Shown: positions 41,935 to 50,331 of the stretch, piece by piece
How the letters are laid out: every line of letters starts with the position of its first letter
Position numbering within the stretch: position 1 is the stretch's first letter
From: Betaproteobacteria bacterium
GTDB lineage: Bacteria > Pseudomonadota > Gammaproteobacteria > Burkholderiales > Burkholderiaceae_C
Length of the DNA stretch: 64,000 nt
Reading direction: 5' to 3'
Assembly (NCBI GenBank): GCA_016716535.1
Contig: JADJWD010000002.1
Span: forward strand, 62,001 to 126,000
Notes under the pieces: model-generated
Told to the model about the DNA's origin: nothing
Database searches by the model: none
Seen by the model: only the letters and a program-made list of their open reading frames with translations
Program-made: the position numbers and the translations under genes

Positions 41935-43217
41935 GCCCCGGCATGCAGCGCCGCGCCGTGGTGGGCGGGCTGCTGGGGGGCGTCGTGGTCGCGTCGTCGC
42001 CGGTGCGGGGTGCGGCGGACGCCTCGGCGAGCGCGGCGGCGTGGCTCGCATGGGGGCCGTCGGGGCTTTGGGCGGGCGTCGCTGGCGCGAGTCGCGTGCC
42101 GCAGCGCATTGCCGACGGCGGCGTGCCGTTCGCGCCGGTGGCCGGAGGCCTCTGGGTGGCGCACGCAGCGCATCGATTGCAGCGCTGGCAGCACCGCGGC
42201 GACGGCGTGTTCGAAATCGTCGCCGAGCGCGACCTCGGCGGCGAGTCCGCACCGGCGCCCGCGACCGCGCAAGTGGCTGTGCACGCGCTCGCCGCCAGCC
42301 GCGACGGCCGCTGGCTGCTCGCCGCGCTTGGCGAGAACCTCGTCCTTCTCGACGGCAACGGCCGCGTCGTGCGCCGCTACGACGGCACCGACCTCGAACG
42401 CCGCCGGCGTGGGCGTGCCGAGGGTTTGCGGCATCACGCCGGCCGGCGCAGCTTCGTCGTCGGCTGGCCGGCGATCGGCGAGTGGTGGGAGATCCCGCTC
42501 GACCCCGCGGCCGCGCCGATCTACGACGGCCTCGTGCATGACTACCGCATGGGCGAGGCGATCGCGCGCCCGGGCCACCTCGGCGTGCGGCGGCTGCCGC
42601 TGGGCATCGATGCGGTGCCGGACTTGTCGTTCGCCGACGACCGCGTGCCGTGGCTCGCCGGCCGGCTCGGCGAGCGCGTCGCCGTCGTGCACCTGGACGT
42701 GCGGCGGCAGATCGCTGCGTTGCCGATCGCGAACGCGCGGCCGCACGCGGCGCTTTGGCGCTGCGAGGGCGCGACCGGCGGCGCCGCGGCGGCCTGCCGC
42801 TGGTGGCTGCCGGCCGGCGAGCGCATCGTCGTCATCGACCCGGCGCGCTGGCGCGAGGTGGCCGAAGAGCGCCTGAGCGGTGACGTGCTCGCGCTCGCGG
42901 CGGCCGGCGATTTGCTGTGGGCGCTGGTCGCGCAAGGCGACCGCAACTCGCTCGTGATGCGCCGCGGCGACAACGCTTGGCAAGCGGTGCCGCTGCCCGA
43001 GGGCGTGCCGCGCGCGATCGCTTCTGCGCAGGCCGCTGCAGACGCCGCTGCCGATACCTCTGCGCCCGGCACCGGCGCCGCGTTGCTTGTCGCGACCACG
43101 CAACCCGCCGCGCTGTTGCTGCTGACCGCGCAAGGCCGCGTGCTGCACCGCCAGTCGCTGCCCGAATCCACCCTCGTCGACGGCGTGCTGTCGCTGCCGC
43201 CGGCCGCGGCCCGCTGA
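41931..43217 (+). CDS. Cytochrome d1 / NirF-like beta-propeller protein
   Basis: A 428-residue exported protein with a signal (about 7-28, cleavage near VRGAA). Repeated blade-like segments such as LLAALGENLVLLDGNGRVV suggest a beta-propeller. Two blocks look like the d1-heme/NirF family: EWWEIPLDPAAAPIYDGLVH near 184-203, continuing into DYRMGEAIARPGHLGVRR, and VVHLDVRRQIAALPI near 245-259. The histidine-glycine block PHLGSG that usually follows in that family is replaced by PHAALW. It is co-translated with the radical SAM protein. No nitrite reductase gene is nearby. The family assignment is by memory of motifs and less sure than most. Confidence 0.55.
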   Translation: MSPGMQRRAVVGGLLGGVVVASSPVRGAADASASAAAWLAWGPSGLWAGVAGASRVPQRIADGGVPFAPVAGGLWVAHAAHRLQRWQHRGDGVFEIVAERDLGGESAPAPATAQVAVHALAASRDGRWLLAALGENLVLLDGNGRVVRRYDGTDLERRRRGRAEGLRHHAGRRSFVVGWPAIGEWWEIPLDPAAAPIYDGLVHDYRMGEAIARPGHLGVRRLPLGIDAVPDLSFADDRVPWLAGRLGERVAVVHLDVRRQIAALPIANARPHAALWRCEGATGGAAAACRWWLPAGERIVVIDPARWREVAEERLSGDVLALAAAGDLLWALVAQGDRNSLVMRRGDNAWQAVPLPEGVPRAIASAQAAADAAADTSAPGTGAALLVATTQPAALLLLTAQGRVLHRQSLPESTLVDGVLSLPPAAAR

Positions 43218-43355
43218 CCCTGGCTGACCACCGCCGGCCCCCCTGAACGCGGCCTGCTCGGGGTTTGTGCGTCTTGCCGCGCGCAGCCTTTGTCGGTGAA
43301 CGTCGCGGCGGTCGCCACCCGCGCCCGCATCTACGCCGACAAGAAGGAGACCCCC

Positions 43356-44444
43356 ATGGCATTCCGTCTTCGCGCCGCCTGGCGCGTGCTGCTGCCGGCC
43401 CTGGCCGGGTTGCTGGTCGGCGCAAGTGCGTCAGCCAACACGCTGACGCAGAACGTCTCGTGGACCATCGACCGCGCCGGCACGAGCACGAAGTACCGCG
43501 TCGTCGCCTACGGCGACTCGATCTACGCCGGCTACAACGGCTCGGTCCTCAACGCCGCGAAGTACGCCGCGACGACGGTCGACGCCGAGTACCTGGCGGC
43601 CAAGTGGGGCGCCGACATCGAGAACGTGCGCCGCGCCAAGAGCGGCGCCGTCGCCTCCGACATCTACAACAACAAGATCGTCGCCGAGCGCTCGTACATG
43701 CAGGCGGCGTCCACCCGCGTCGTCACCTTCGAGATGTGCGGCAACGACGGCCTGCAGGCGCGCTCGGCCTTCAAGAGCCAGAGCGGCACCTGCAGCTACG
43801 CGGGCCTCGAGACGGCGCTGGCGAACTGCAAGACCTACGTCGCCGCGGCGATGGACTACATCAACGCCAACGCCTACGCCGGCACGAAGCTGAAGATCAT
43901 CACCAACCTCTACTACCCGGGCTACGCCGCCGACAACGTGCAAAGCAGCTGCCGCGACGGCACGACCGGCGCGACGGTCAACGTGCAAGGCGCGATGCTG
44001 CCGCGCATCGCCAAGATGAACTACTGGATGTGCGAGTACGCGCGCCAGAAGGGCTTCCAGTGCGCCGACAGCTTCGCGCAGTACATGGGTGCCGACCACG
44101 ACAGCAACGGCGACGGCCAGGCCGATGCCGATGCGCTGCGCTACGTCGCCGGCGAGAGCGAGGCGAGCTACGTCACGCGCATCACGACGACGCTGCGCTC
44201 GACGATCCGCGACGCGAACCAGAAGTTCGTCTCCGCGAGCAGCAGCTACGACTACATCCAGAGCGACGACACACACCCCACCTACACCGGCGGCACGGTG
44301 CGGGCGGGCTTGTTCGGCGGCACCACCGGCTCGGGCGCGGCACGCTACACGTCGTTCGCCGGCGGCAAGAGCCCGATCTGGAACCAGCTCGGCCACGAGC
44401 GCATGGGTTGGGCGCTGTCGGTGTCGAACCCGGCGGCGCCGTAG
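43356..44444 (+). CDS. Secreted SGNH/GDSL hydrolase
   Basis: A 362-residue exported hydrolase: signal peptide about 1-28 (ASASAN), block I AYGDSIYAG with Ser55, an Asn/Gly block EMCGNDGL, and block V D304-x-x-H307 (DDTHPTY). These supply a Ser-His-Asp triad for esterase or lipase activity. A calcium-binding-like loop DHDSNGDGQADAD occurs near 249-261. The ATG at 43356 has AAGAAGGAGA upstream, which decides against the longer frame. Two genes follow on the same strand that may be functionally linked. Confidence 0.88.
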   Translation: MAFRLRAAWRVLLPALAGLLVGASASANTLTQNVSWTIDRAGTSTKYRVVAYGDSIYAGYNGSVLNAAKYAATTVDAEYLAAKWGADIENVRRAKSGAVASDIYNNKIVAERSYMQAASTRVVTFEMCGNDGLQARSAFKSQSGTCSYAGLETALANCKTYVAAAMDYINANAYAGTKLKIITNLYYPGYAADNVQSSCRDGTTGATVNVQGAMLPRIAKMNYWMCEYARQKGFQCADSFAQYMGADHDSNGDGQADADALRYVAGESEASYVTRITTTLRSTIRDANQKFVSASSSYDYIQSDDTHPTYTGGTVRAGLFGGTTGSGAARYTSFAGGKSPIWNQLGHERMGWALSVSNPAAP

Positions 44445-44492
44445 CGGTCTGAAGTTCTCGATGGACCGAACCGACCGCGCCAAGGGATCGTG

Positions 44493-45215
44493 ATGAAGCG
44501 TTCGCGCAAGGCGCCGACAACGCCACCGACGCCGCCCGCTCCGGCGACGCCGCGCTGGACCCTGAGCTGGGTCCACATGGCGCTGGCGTTGGCGTTCGGC
44601 GCGGGGCTGCCGGTCGTGTGGACGTGGTTCGAGGCGGGCGACCGGCCGGCGGCGGCGATAGCCCCGGCGCCGGCCGCCGCGACGGCGCTGCCCGTGCAGA
44701 TCGCCGCGGCGAGCCCGGCGCCGGTGCAAGTCGCGGCACCGACGCCGGCCGTCGAACCCGCACCCGCCGCTGCACCGCCTCGCGCGGCACCGCAGATCCC
44801 GCGCCAGCGCGACCCCCACGGCGACCAGAGCCCCGACATCACCGACTTCATCAACCAGGGCGAGGTGCCGACGATGGCCGACGTGATCAGCCGCCTGCGC
44901 GCCGCCGGCGTCACCGGCGGCCTGGCCGCGTTCAACCCGCCGGGCACGAAGCCGCCGCTCGTCGGCAACGCGGTGAGTGCCGACTTCGAGCTGCCGGCGG
45001 GCTACGTGCGCCATCACCAGTTCACCGACGACGGCCGGCCGATCGAGGCGATCGTCATGTTCGCACCCGACCACCCGTCGGTGCTGGCCGCCGCGCAGGC
45101 GGCCGGGCGCGATGAGCTGACGGCCGCCGAGCGCGTCGTGCCGCCGGCGCTGCTGCCGCCGGGGCTTCCGGTGCGGCAGATCGTCGTGCCGGCGCCGGCC
45201 GATCCGGGCCGTTGA
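44493..45215 (+). CDS. Membrane-anchored protein of unknown function
   Basis: A 240-residue protein that I do not recognise. One membrane helix (about 27-47, MALALAFGAGLPVVWTWF) follows a Pro/Thr-rich cytoplasmic tip; then comes an Ala/Pro linker (53-100) and a compact C-terminal domain (105-235) with NPPGTKPPLVGNAV and RHHQFTDDGRPIEAIVMFAP. It should face the periplasm. A GTG just before the ATG is an equal start choice. It lies between the SGNH hydrolase and the Lnt-like gene and may work with them. Confidence 0.7.
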   Translation: MKRSRKAPTTPPTPPAPATPRWTLSWVHMALALAFGAGLPVVWTWFEAGDRPAAAIAPAPAAATALPVQIAAASPAPVQVAAPTPAVEPAPAAAPPRAAPQIPRQRDPHGDQSPDITDFINQGEVPTMADVISRLRAAGVTGGLAAFNPPGTKPPLVGNAVSADFELPAGYVRHHQFTDDGRPIEAIVMFAPDHPSVLAAAQAAGRDELTAAERVVPPALLPPGLPVRQIVVPAPADPGR

Positions 45216-45351
45216 CGGTCGCTGACCGCCGCCTCCGCCCCGACACACCATTCCTCTCGCCATTCCGTTCGCTGCCCGCTCGAGGACGCCGCTGGCGCTG
45301 ATCGCCAGCGCGCTGCTGCTGGCGCTGTACGCGGCGGGCGATGCCGGCTGG

Positions 45352-47817
45352 GTGCTCGGCTTCGTCGCACTGGTGCCGTGGCTGCGCACGCTCGATGCAG
45401 GCCGCGCCGCGAGGTCGCCGGTGCGCACGATGGTCAATGCGCTGGCGATGTCGGTGCTGCTGACCGCGGCGATGTTCGGCTGGTTCGGCCTCGCGATGGC
45501 GCGCTACTTCGACGTGCCCGGTGTGCTCGGGCTCGCCGTGCTGCTGGTGCTGGCGCCGATCTTCCAGCCGCAGATGTGGGTGTTTGCGCTCGTGCGCCAC
45601 GTGGTGCGCCGGCGCTCCGGCACGATCGTCGGCGCGCTGGCCGGCGCTGCGGCCTGGGTGGCCACCGAGTGGGCAGTGCCCAAGCTGCTCGGCGACACGC
45701 TCGGCCACGGCCTGTATCCCGCGGCGCTGCTGCGGCAGGCGGCCGACCTCGGCGGCGCGGCTGGGCTGACGTTCCTGCTGCTGCTCGCCAATGAAGCGGT
45801 GGCTGCGGCGTGGGCCGCGTGGGCCGCGTCGCGGGGGCCGGCCGAGCGAGCGCGCGACCGCACCGCCGTGCGCGCGATCGCAAAGCCGCTCGCCGCCGCC
45901 GTCGCCGTGCCGCTCGCGCTCGCCGCCTACGGCGCGCTGAGCCCCACCGCCGCGCCCGAGCCGGCGGCACCGCCGCACGCCACCGTGCGCATGGGCCTCG
46001 TGCAATCGAACATCGTCGACTACGAGCGGCTGCGGCGCGAGCGCGGCGCCGCCGAGGTCGTGCGCGAGGTGCTCGACGTGCACTACGCGATGAGCCACGA
46101 CGCCGTCGAGCGGCAGAAGGTGCAGGCGTTGCTGTGGTCGGAGACGGTGTACCCGACGACCTTCGGCCGCCCGAAGAGCGACGCCGGCGCCGAGCTCGAC
46201 CGCGAGATCGCCGGCATCGTCAATGCCGCCGGCGTGCCGCTGGTCTTCGGCACCTACGACCGCGACGGTGAGGGTGAGTACAACGCCGCCGCCTTCCTGG
46301 CGCCCGGCCGCGGGCTCGTCGGCGTCTACCGCAAGACGCGGCTCTTTCCGTTCACCGAGGCGCTGCCGGCGTGGCTCGACACGGCGCTCGTGCGCGGCGT
46401 GCTGCCCTGGGCCGGCCACTGGCGCGCCGGCAGCGGCGCGCGCGTGCTGCCGCTCGTGCTGGCTGGCGGGCGCGAGGTGCCGGTGCTGCCGCTCATCTGC
46501 CTGGACGATGTCGACACCGGCCTCGCCGTCGACGGCGCGCGCCTGGGCGCGCAGTTGATCGTCACGATGTCCAACGACTCGTGGTTCACCGAGCATCCGC
46601 AGGGCGCGCGGCTGCACCTGGCCGTGGCGGCGTTTCGCAGCATCGAGACGCGGCTGGCGCAGTTCCGCGTCACGAACAACGGTGCCAGCGCCGTCATCGA
46701 CGCGCGCGGCGAGGTGCTGACCGGCACGCGCGTCGGTGAGCGCACGCTCGTCGTCGGCGAACTGCCGGCGCGCGAGCCGCCGCGCACGCTGATGGTGACA
46801 TGGGGCGACTGGGTCGGCCGCGCCGGGGCGGTGTTCCTGCTGGCGCTGCTGGCGATCGCCGGCACGCGGGCGTGGCGGCAACGGCGTCGGCCGCTGGTGG
46901 AGGCGGACGCCGCCGCGGTGGCGGCGGCGAGCGCCGGCGCGGCCTCGGCCCGGGCGTCGACGACGACCGGGCAGTCGATGTCCGTCTCGCTGCTGACCCC
47001 GGCGGCGCGCTGGCTGGCTGCCGGCCTGCGCGCGCTGGCCGTCGCCGGCGGCGCCACGCTGGTGGCGATGGTGCTCGGCGGCGAGGGCGCGCTTGGCGCC
47101 CACACGCCGGCGCAGATCCGCGCCTTCGCCGTCTGGGTGCTGGCGCCCGAGGCGGCGGTGCGCGCGCTGCTGTGGGCCAGCGGCGCGAAGCTGTCCGTGT
47201 GCGCCGGCGACCTCGTCTTCGTCGGGCGCGGCACGCGCCGCATCGAGCTGCCGGCGGCGGACGTGGCCGAGGTGCGGGCCTGGCGGCTGCCGCTGCCGCT
47301 GCCCGGCGCCACGCTGCGCCTGGCTCGCGGCGCCCAGTGGCCGTTCATGCTGGCGCGTGCCGATGCGCTTGCGCTGCAGGCGGCGCTCGGCGCGGCGGTC
47401 GCCGTGCCGGTGTCGCCGGCGCACGCCGCTCACTATGCCCACGCTGCGCTGGCACCGCGCGGCCACCGCCTGTGGCAGCACCCGCTGGCCAAGTTCGTGC
47501 TGCTGCCGTTCGTGCTGGCCGTGCCGGCGTTCACGCTGCACCAGCGCATCGCCTTCGGCGCCGCCTTCGGCGAAGTCCAGCTCTTCGGCTGGCTGGCCTA
47601 TGCGAAGGGATTCGTGTTGTGGTGGGCGGCCTGGGGCATCGGCGTGACGATCGCCGCGGCCGCGCTTCGGGCGGCCATCGAAGCGGGCACGTGGGCCGTC
47701 GTCGCGTGGCAGCCTGCGCGTGCACCTGCCGTGCGTCGCATGCTGGAGCGGGCCGGGCTGGTGCTGCTGTATCTCGGTCTGCCGGCCTGGCTGGTGCTGC
47801 GCGTCGGCCTGGGCTGA
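45352..47817 (+). CDS. Apolipoprotein N-acyltransferase-like protein with extra C-terminal membrane region
   Basis: At least 821 residues. The first part matches Lnt: hydrophobic helices, then a nitrilase domain with the catalytic Glu264 (WSETVYP), Lys328 (YRKTRLFPF) and Cys383 (LICLDD). After about 500 the protein continues with further helices and an unrecognised domain (TLVAMVLGGEG ... WAAWGIGVTIAAAAL), about 300 residues beyond normal Lnt length (roughly 510). The start is uncertain: GTG at 45352 truncates the first helix, since in-frame sequence back to 45226 encodes LALIASALLLALYAAGDAG but has no ATG, GTG or TTG. It may transfer an acyl chain to a lipoprotein or another amine. Confidence 0.75.
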   Translation: MLGFVALVPWLRTLDAGRAARSPVRTMVNALAMSVLLTAAMFGWFGLAMARYFDVPGVLGLAVLLVLAPIFQPQMWVFALVRHVVRRRSGTIVGALAGAAAWVATEWAVPKLLGDTLGHGLYPAALLRQAADLGGAAGLTFLLLLANEAVAAAWAAWAASRGPAERARDRTAVRAIAKPLAAAVAVPLALAAYGALSPTAAPEPAAPPHATVRMGLVQSNIVDYERLRRERGAAEVVREVLDVHYAMSHDAVERQKVQALLWSETVYPTTFGRPKSDAGAELDREIAGIVNAAGVPLVFGTYDRDGEGEYNAAAFLAPGRGLVGVYRKTRLFPFTEALPAWLDTALVRGVLPWAGHWRAGSGARVLPLVLAGGREVPVLPLICLDDVDTGLAVDGARLGAQLIVTMSNDSWFTEHPQGARLHLAVAAFRSIETRLAQFRVTNNGASAVIDARGEVLTGTRVGERTLVVGELPAREPPRTLMVTWGDWVGRAGAVFLLALLAIAGTRAWRQRRRPLVEADAAAVAAASAGAASARASTTTGQSMSVSLLTPAARWLAAGLRALAVAGGATLVAMVLGGEGALGAHTPAQIRAFAVWVLAPEAAVRALLWASGAKLSVCAGDLVFVGRGTRRIELPAADVAEVRAWRLPLPLPGATLRLARGAQWPFMLARADALALQAALGAAVAVPVSPAHAAHYAHAALAPRGHRLWQHPLAKFVLLPFVLAVPAFTLHQRIAFGAAFGEVQLFGWLAYAKGFVLWWAAWGIGVTIAAAALRAAIEAGTWAVVAWQPARAPAVRRMLERAGLVLLYLGLPAWLVLRVGLG

Positions 47818-48184
47818 GGCGCATTTGCCGAGCGGCCGTCCGGCCGCCTGCGGCGGTGAAGCCGCACGATGGGAGTGCGGCGCGAACTGCGGCGCGATCC
47901 GCGGCGCGATCTGCGGCGCCATCCATCACGGTGCGATCCACGGTGCGATGCACGGCGCGATTCACGTGACGGCCGGCGGTTCGGCCGGGGATGCGGCCGG
48001 ACCCCACCGGCAATTTCGTAACTGTTTCACGCCGGGCGTTCAAGTCGTCTTCTCGCAGGCCGTAATCCGACCCATGTCGTTTGACATCTGATGATCGGCG
48101 TGGAACAACCCGCAGCCGGCGACAGACAGGTCGCCGGATGCGTTTTTTTCAGCGACCGCCGCGTCAGCGCCTGGAGACAGACAC
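47818..48184. other. Intergenic region with hairpins and a 12-bp tandem repeat
   Basis: These 367 bases between the Lnt-like gene and the chemoreceptor gene contain no credible gene. Two hairpins lie just after the stop: GCGGCCG/CGGCCGC at 47832-47847 and TGCGGC/GCCGCA at 47849-47866, possible terminators without a T-run. The 12-bp repeat array is listed separately. The remaining 200 bases contain a TTGACA at 48081-48086 that may be part of the chemoreceptor promoter, but no good -10 follows at 17 bases. Confidence 0.55.
47876..47962. repeat. Degenerate 12-bp tandem repeat, seven units
   Basis: Units such as TGCGGCGCGAAC, TGCGGCGCGATC, CGCGGCGCGATC, TGCGGCGCCATC, CACGGTGCGATG and CACGGCGCGATT follow head to tail, with one 3-base insertion near 47924. 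Read forward it would encode a GAI-x repeat, but no start or ribosome site supports a gene. Confidence 0.75.
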
Positions 48185-50308
48185 ATGAAGAACCTGATCG
48201 CGAACCTGCCGCTGCGCCTGAAGTTTCTGCTGCTCGGCGTCATCGCCGCGCTGATGCTGCTGCTGCCGGCCACCCTGCTCGTGCGCGCCGATCTGGGCCA
48301 CGTGGAGGCCGCGCAGCGCCAGCTCGAGGGCATCGCGCCGGCGCAATCGGCGGTGGCCCTGATCCACGTCACGCAGCAGCACCGCGGCATCTCGGCGCTC
48401 GTGCTCGGCGGCGACACCGCCGCGGCGGCCAACCGGCGAGCCAAGCAGGCCGAGGTCGACCGAGGGCTGGCGCAGCTCACGAAGGCCGTCGCGACGTTGC
48501 AGGACGCGCCGCTGGCGTCGGCCACCGCCCGCCTGGCCGACGACTGGCGGGCGCTGGCCGGCAAGCTCGACGCGGCGGCGCTCGATTCCGCCCGAAGCCT
48601 CGAGCTTCATAGCGCGCTGATCCAGCAAGAGATCGAGCTGATCCAGGACATCGCGCGTGTATCGGGCATCGTCCTCGTGCCCGAGGCCGCCTCGTACTTC
48701 CTTCAATCCGCGGCGCTGGAGCAGTTGCCGCGGCTCATCGAAGCCTTCGGGCAGGCGCGCGGCCTTGGCGCCACGCTGCTGGCGCGCGGCAGCGCCACGC
48801 CGCAGGAGCGGGCGGCCATCTCGCAGCTCGGGGCGACGGTCGCCTCGACGTTCCGCGACGCCCGCAAGTCCCTCGAACTGGCGGTGAAGGACGACGCCAC
48901 CGCGCGCGCGGCGATCGGCAATGCGATGTCGGCCGCGACGGCGGCGGCCCAGGAAGGCTTCAAGCTCGTCGACGAGCGCGTCGTGCAGGCGCAGAAGCTC
49001 GAGTTCCCGGCCGCCCAGTACTACGAGGTGATGACGCGGGCCACCGAGGCGCAGTTCAAGCTCATCGAAGCGGCCAACGCGGCGCTCGGCGCGGCGCTGG
49101 AGCGCGAGGTGCAGCGCTCGCGCACCGAGATCATGCTGGTGCTGCTGGCGTGCGGTGCGCTGGCGCTTCTCGGCGCCTGGCTGATGTGGGCCATCACGCG
49201 CATCACCGCCGGGGCGGTGGCCTCGGCGCTGCACATGGCGCAGGCGGTCGCTGCGGGCGACCTCACCCAGTCGGTCGCGCAAGCCGGGCGCGACGAGGTG
49301 GGCCAGCTGCTGCGCGCCCTGGAGCGCATGAAGGACAGCCTCGCCGTCGTCGTCGCGACGGCGCGCGGAAACGCCGAGAACGTCGCCACGGCGAGCGCGC
49401 AAATCGCCCAGGGCAACCTCGACCTCAGCCAGCGGACCGAGGAACAGGCCAGCGCGCTGCAGGAGACGGCGGCGTCGATGGAGCAGCTCGGGACCGCGGT
49501 GACGCACAACGCCGAAAACGCCCGGCAGGCCAGCCGGCTCGCACAGGAGGCCTCGGCCGTGGCCGCCGAGGGCGGTGCCGTCGTCGGCCAGGTCGTCGAG
49601 ATGATGAAGGGCATCAATGGCAGCAGCCGACGCATCGCCGACATCATCGGTGTCATCGACGGCATCGCGTTCCAGACCAACATCCTGGCGCTCAACGCCG
49701 CCGTCGAGGCGGCGCGTGCCGGCGAACAGGGCCGCGGCTTCGCGGTCGTCGCGTCGGAGGTGCGCAGCCTGGCGCAGCGCAGCTCCGAGGCGGCCAAGGA
49801 GATCAAGGCGCTGATCGGCAGCAGCGTCGATCAGGTGGAGGAAGGCTCGGCGCTCGTGCAGCGCGCCGGCACGACGATCGGCAACGTCGTCGAGTCGATT
49901 CAGCGCGTCAATGTCCTGATGGGCGAGATCAGCCGCGCCAGTGCCGAGCAGAGCTCGGGCGTCGCCCAGGTTGGCACGGCCGTCGGCCAGATCGACCAGA
50001 CGACGCAGCAGAACGCCGCGCTGGTCGAGCAAAGTGCCGCGGCGGCCGAGTCGTTGAAGGTGCAGGCGGGGCAGTTGGTCGCGGCCGTCGCTGTGTTCAA
50101 GATCCGCGCGGCCGAACGGTCCTCCGACGAGGCCGCGGGCCGGCCTGCCGACGCGTCGGCCGCGCCACGCGGCGCGACGCCCGGCCTGCGCGCAACCCTG
50201 CCGGCCGCGCCGGCACAGCCCGCGGCTCGCGCGCCCGCGCGCGGCGCGAACCGCGCGCTGCCCGCCGAGACCCGTGTGGCCGAGGCCGGGGAGTGGGCCG
50301 CGTTCTGA
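48185..50308 (+). CDS. Methyl-accepting chemotaxis protein
   Basis: A 707-residue chemoreceptor. Helix 1 (about 11-33), a periplasmic domain with HRGISALVLGGD near 74-85 (a motif of four-helix sensor domains), helix 2 (about 318-338), HAMP, and the cytoplasmic signalling domain with the hairpin tip IDGIAFQTNILALNAAVEAA near 491-510. The extreme C-terminus EWAAF resembles the pentapeptide (NWETF type) that tethers CheR/CheB. The next gene starts 23 bases later and encodes a c-di-GMP enzyme. Confidence 0.95.
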   Translation: MKNLIANLPLRLKFLLLGVIAALMLLLPATLLVRADLGHVEAAQRQLEGIAPAQSAVALIHVTQQHRGISALVLGGDTAAAANRRAKQAEVDRGLAQLTKAVATLQDAPLASATARLADDWRALAGKLDAAALDSARSLELHSALIQQEIELIQDIARVSGIVLVPEAASYFLQSAALEQLPRLIEAFGQARGLGATLLARGSATPQERAAISQLGATVASTFRDARKSLELAVKDDATARAAIGNAMSAATAAAQEGFKLVDERVVQAQKLEFPAAQYYEVMTRATEAQFKLIEAANAALGAALEREVQRSRTEIMLVLLACGALALLGAWLMWAITRITAGAVASALHMAQAVAAGDLTQSVAQAGRDEVGQLLRALERMKDSLAVVVATARGNAENVATASAQIAQGNLDLSQRTEEQASALQETAASMEQLGTAVTHNAENARQASRLAQEASAVAAEGGAVVGQVVEMMKGINGSSRRIADIIGVIDGIAFQTNILALNAAVEAARAGEQGRGFAVVASEVRSLAQRSSEAAKEIKALIGSSVDQVEEGSALVQRAGTTIGNVVESIQRVNVLMGEISRASAEQSSGVAQVGTAVGQIDQTTQQNAALVEQSAAAAESLKVQAGQLVAAVAVFKIRAAERSSDEAAGRPADASAAPRGATPGLRATLPAAPAQPAARAPARGANRALPAETRVAEAGEWAAF

Positions 50309-50331
50309 ATAGGCGCCGCGGAAGACCGAAC

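Noticed and set aside
43218..43355. Possible promoter before the SGNH hydrolase gene
   Set aside because: Only a good ribosome site (AAGAAGGAGA) is visible; no -35/-10 pair better than chance was found.
47720..48091. Short open frame with GAI-x repeats
   Set aside because: It begins inside the Lnt-like gene in another frame, has no ribosome site and is explained by the 12-bp DNA repeat.
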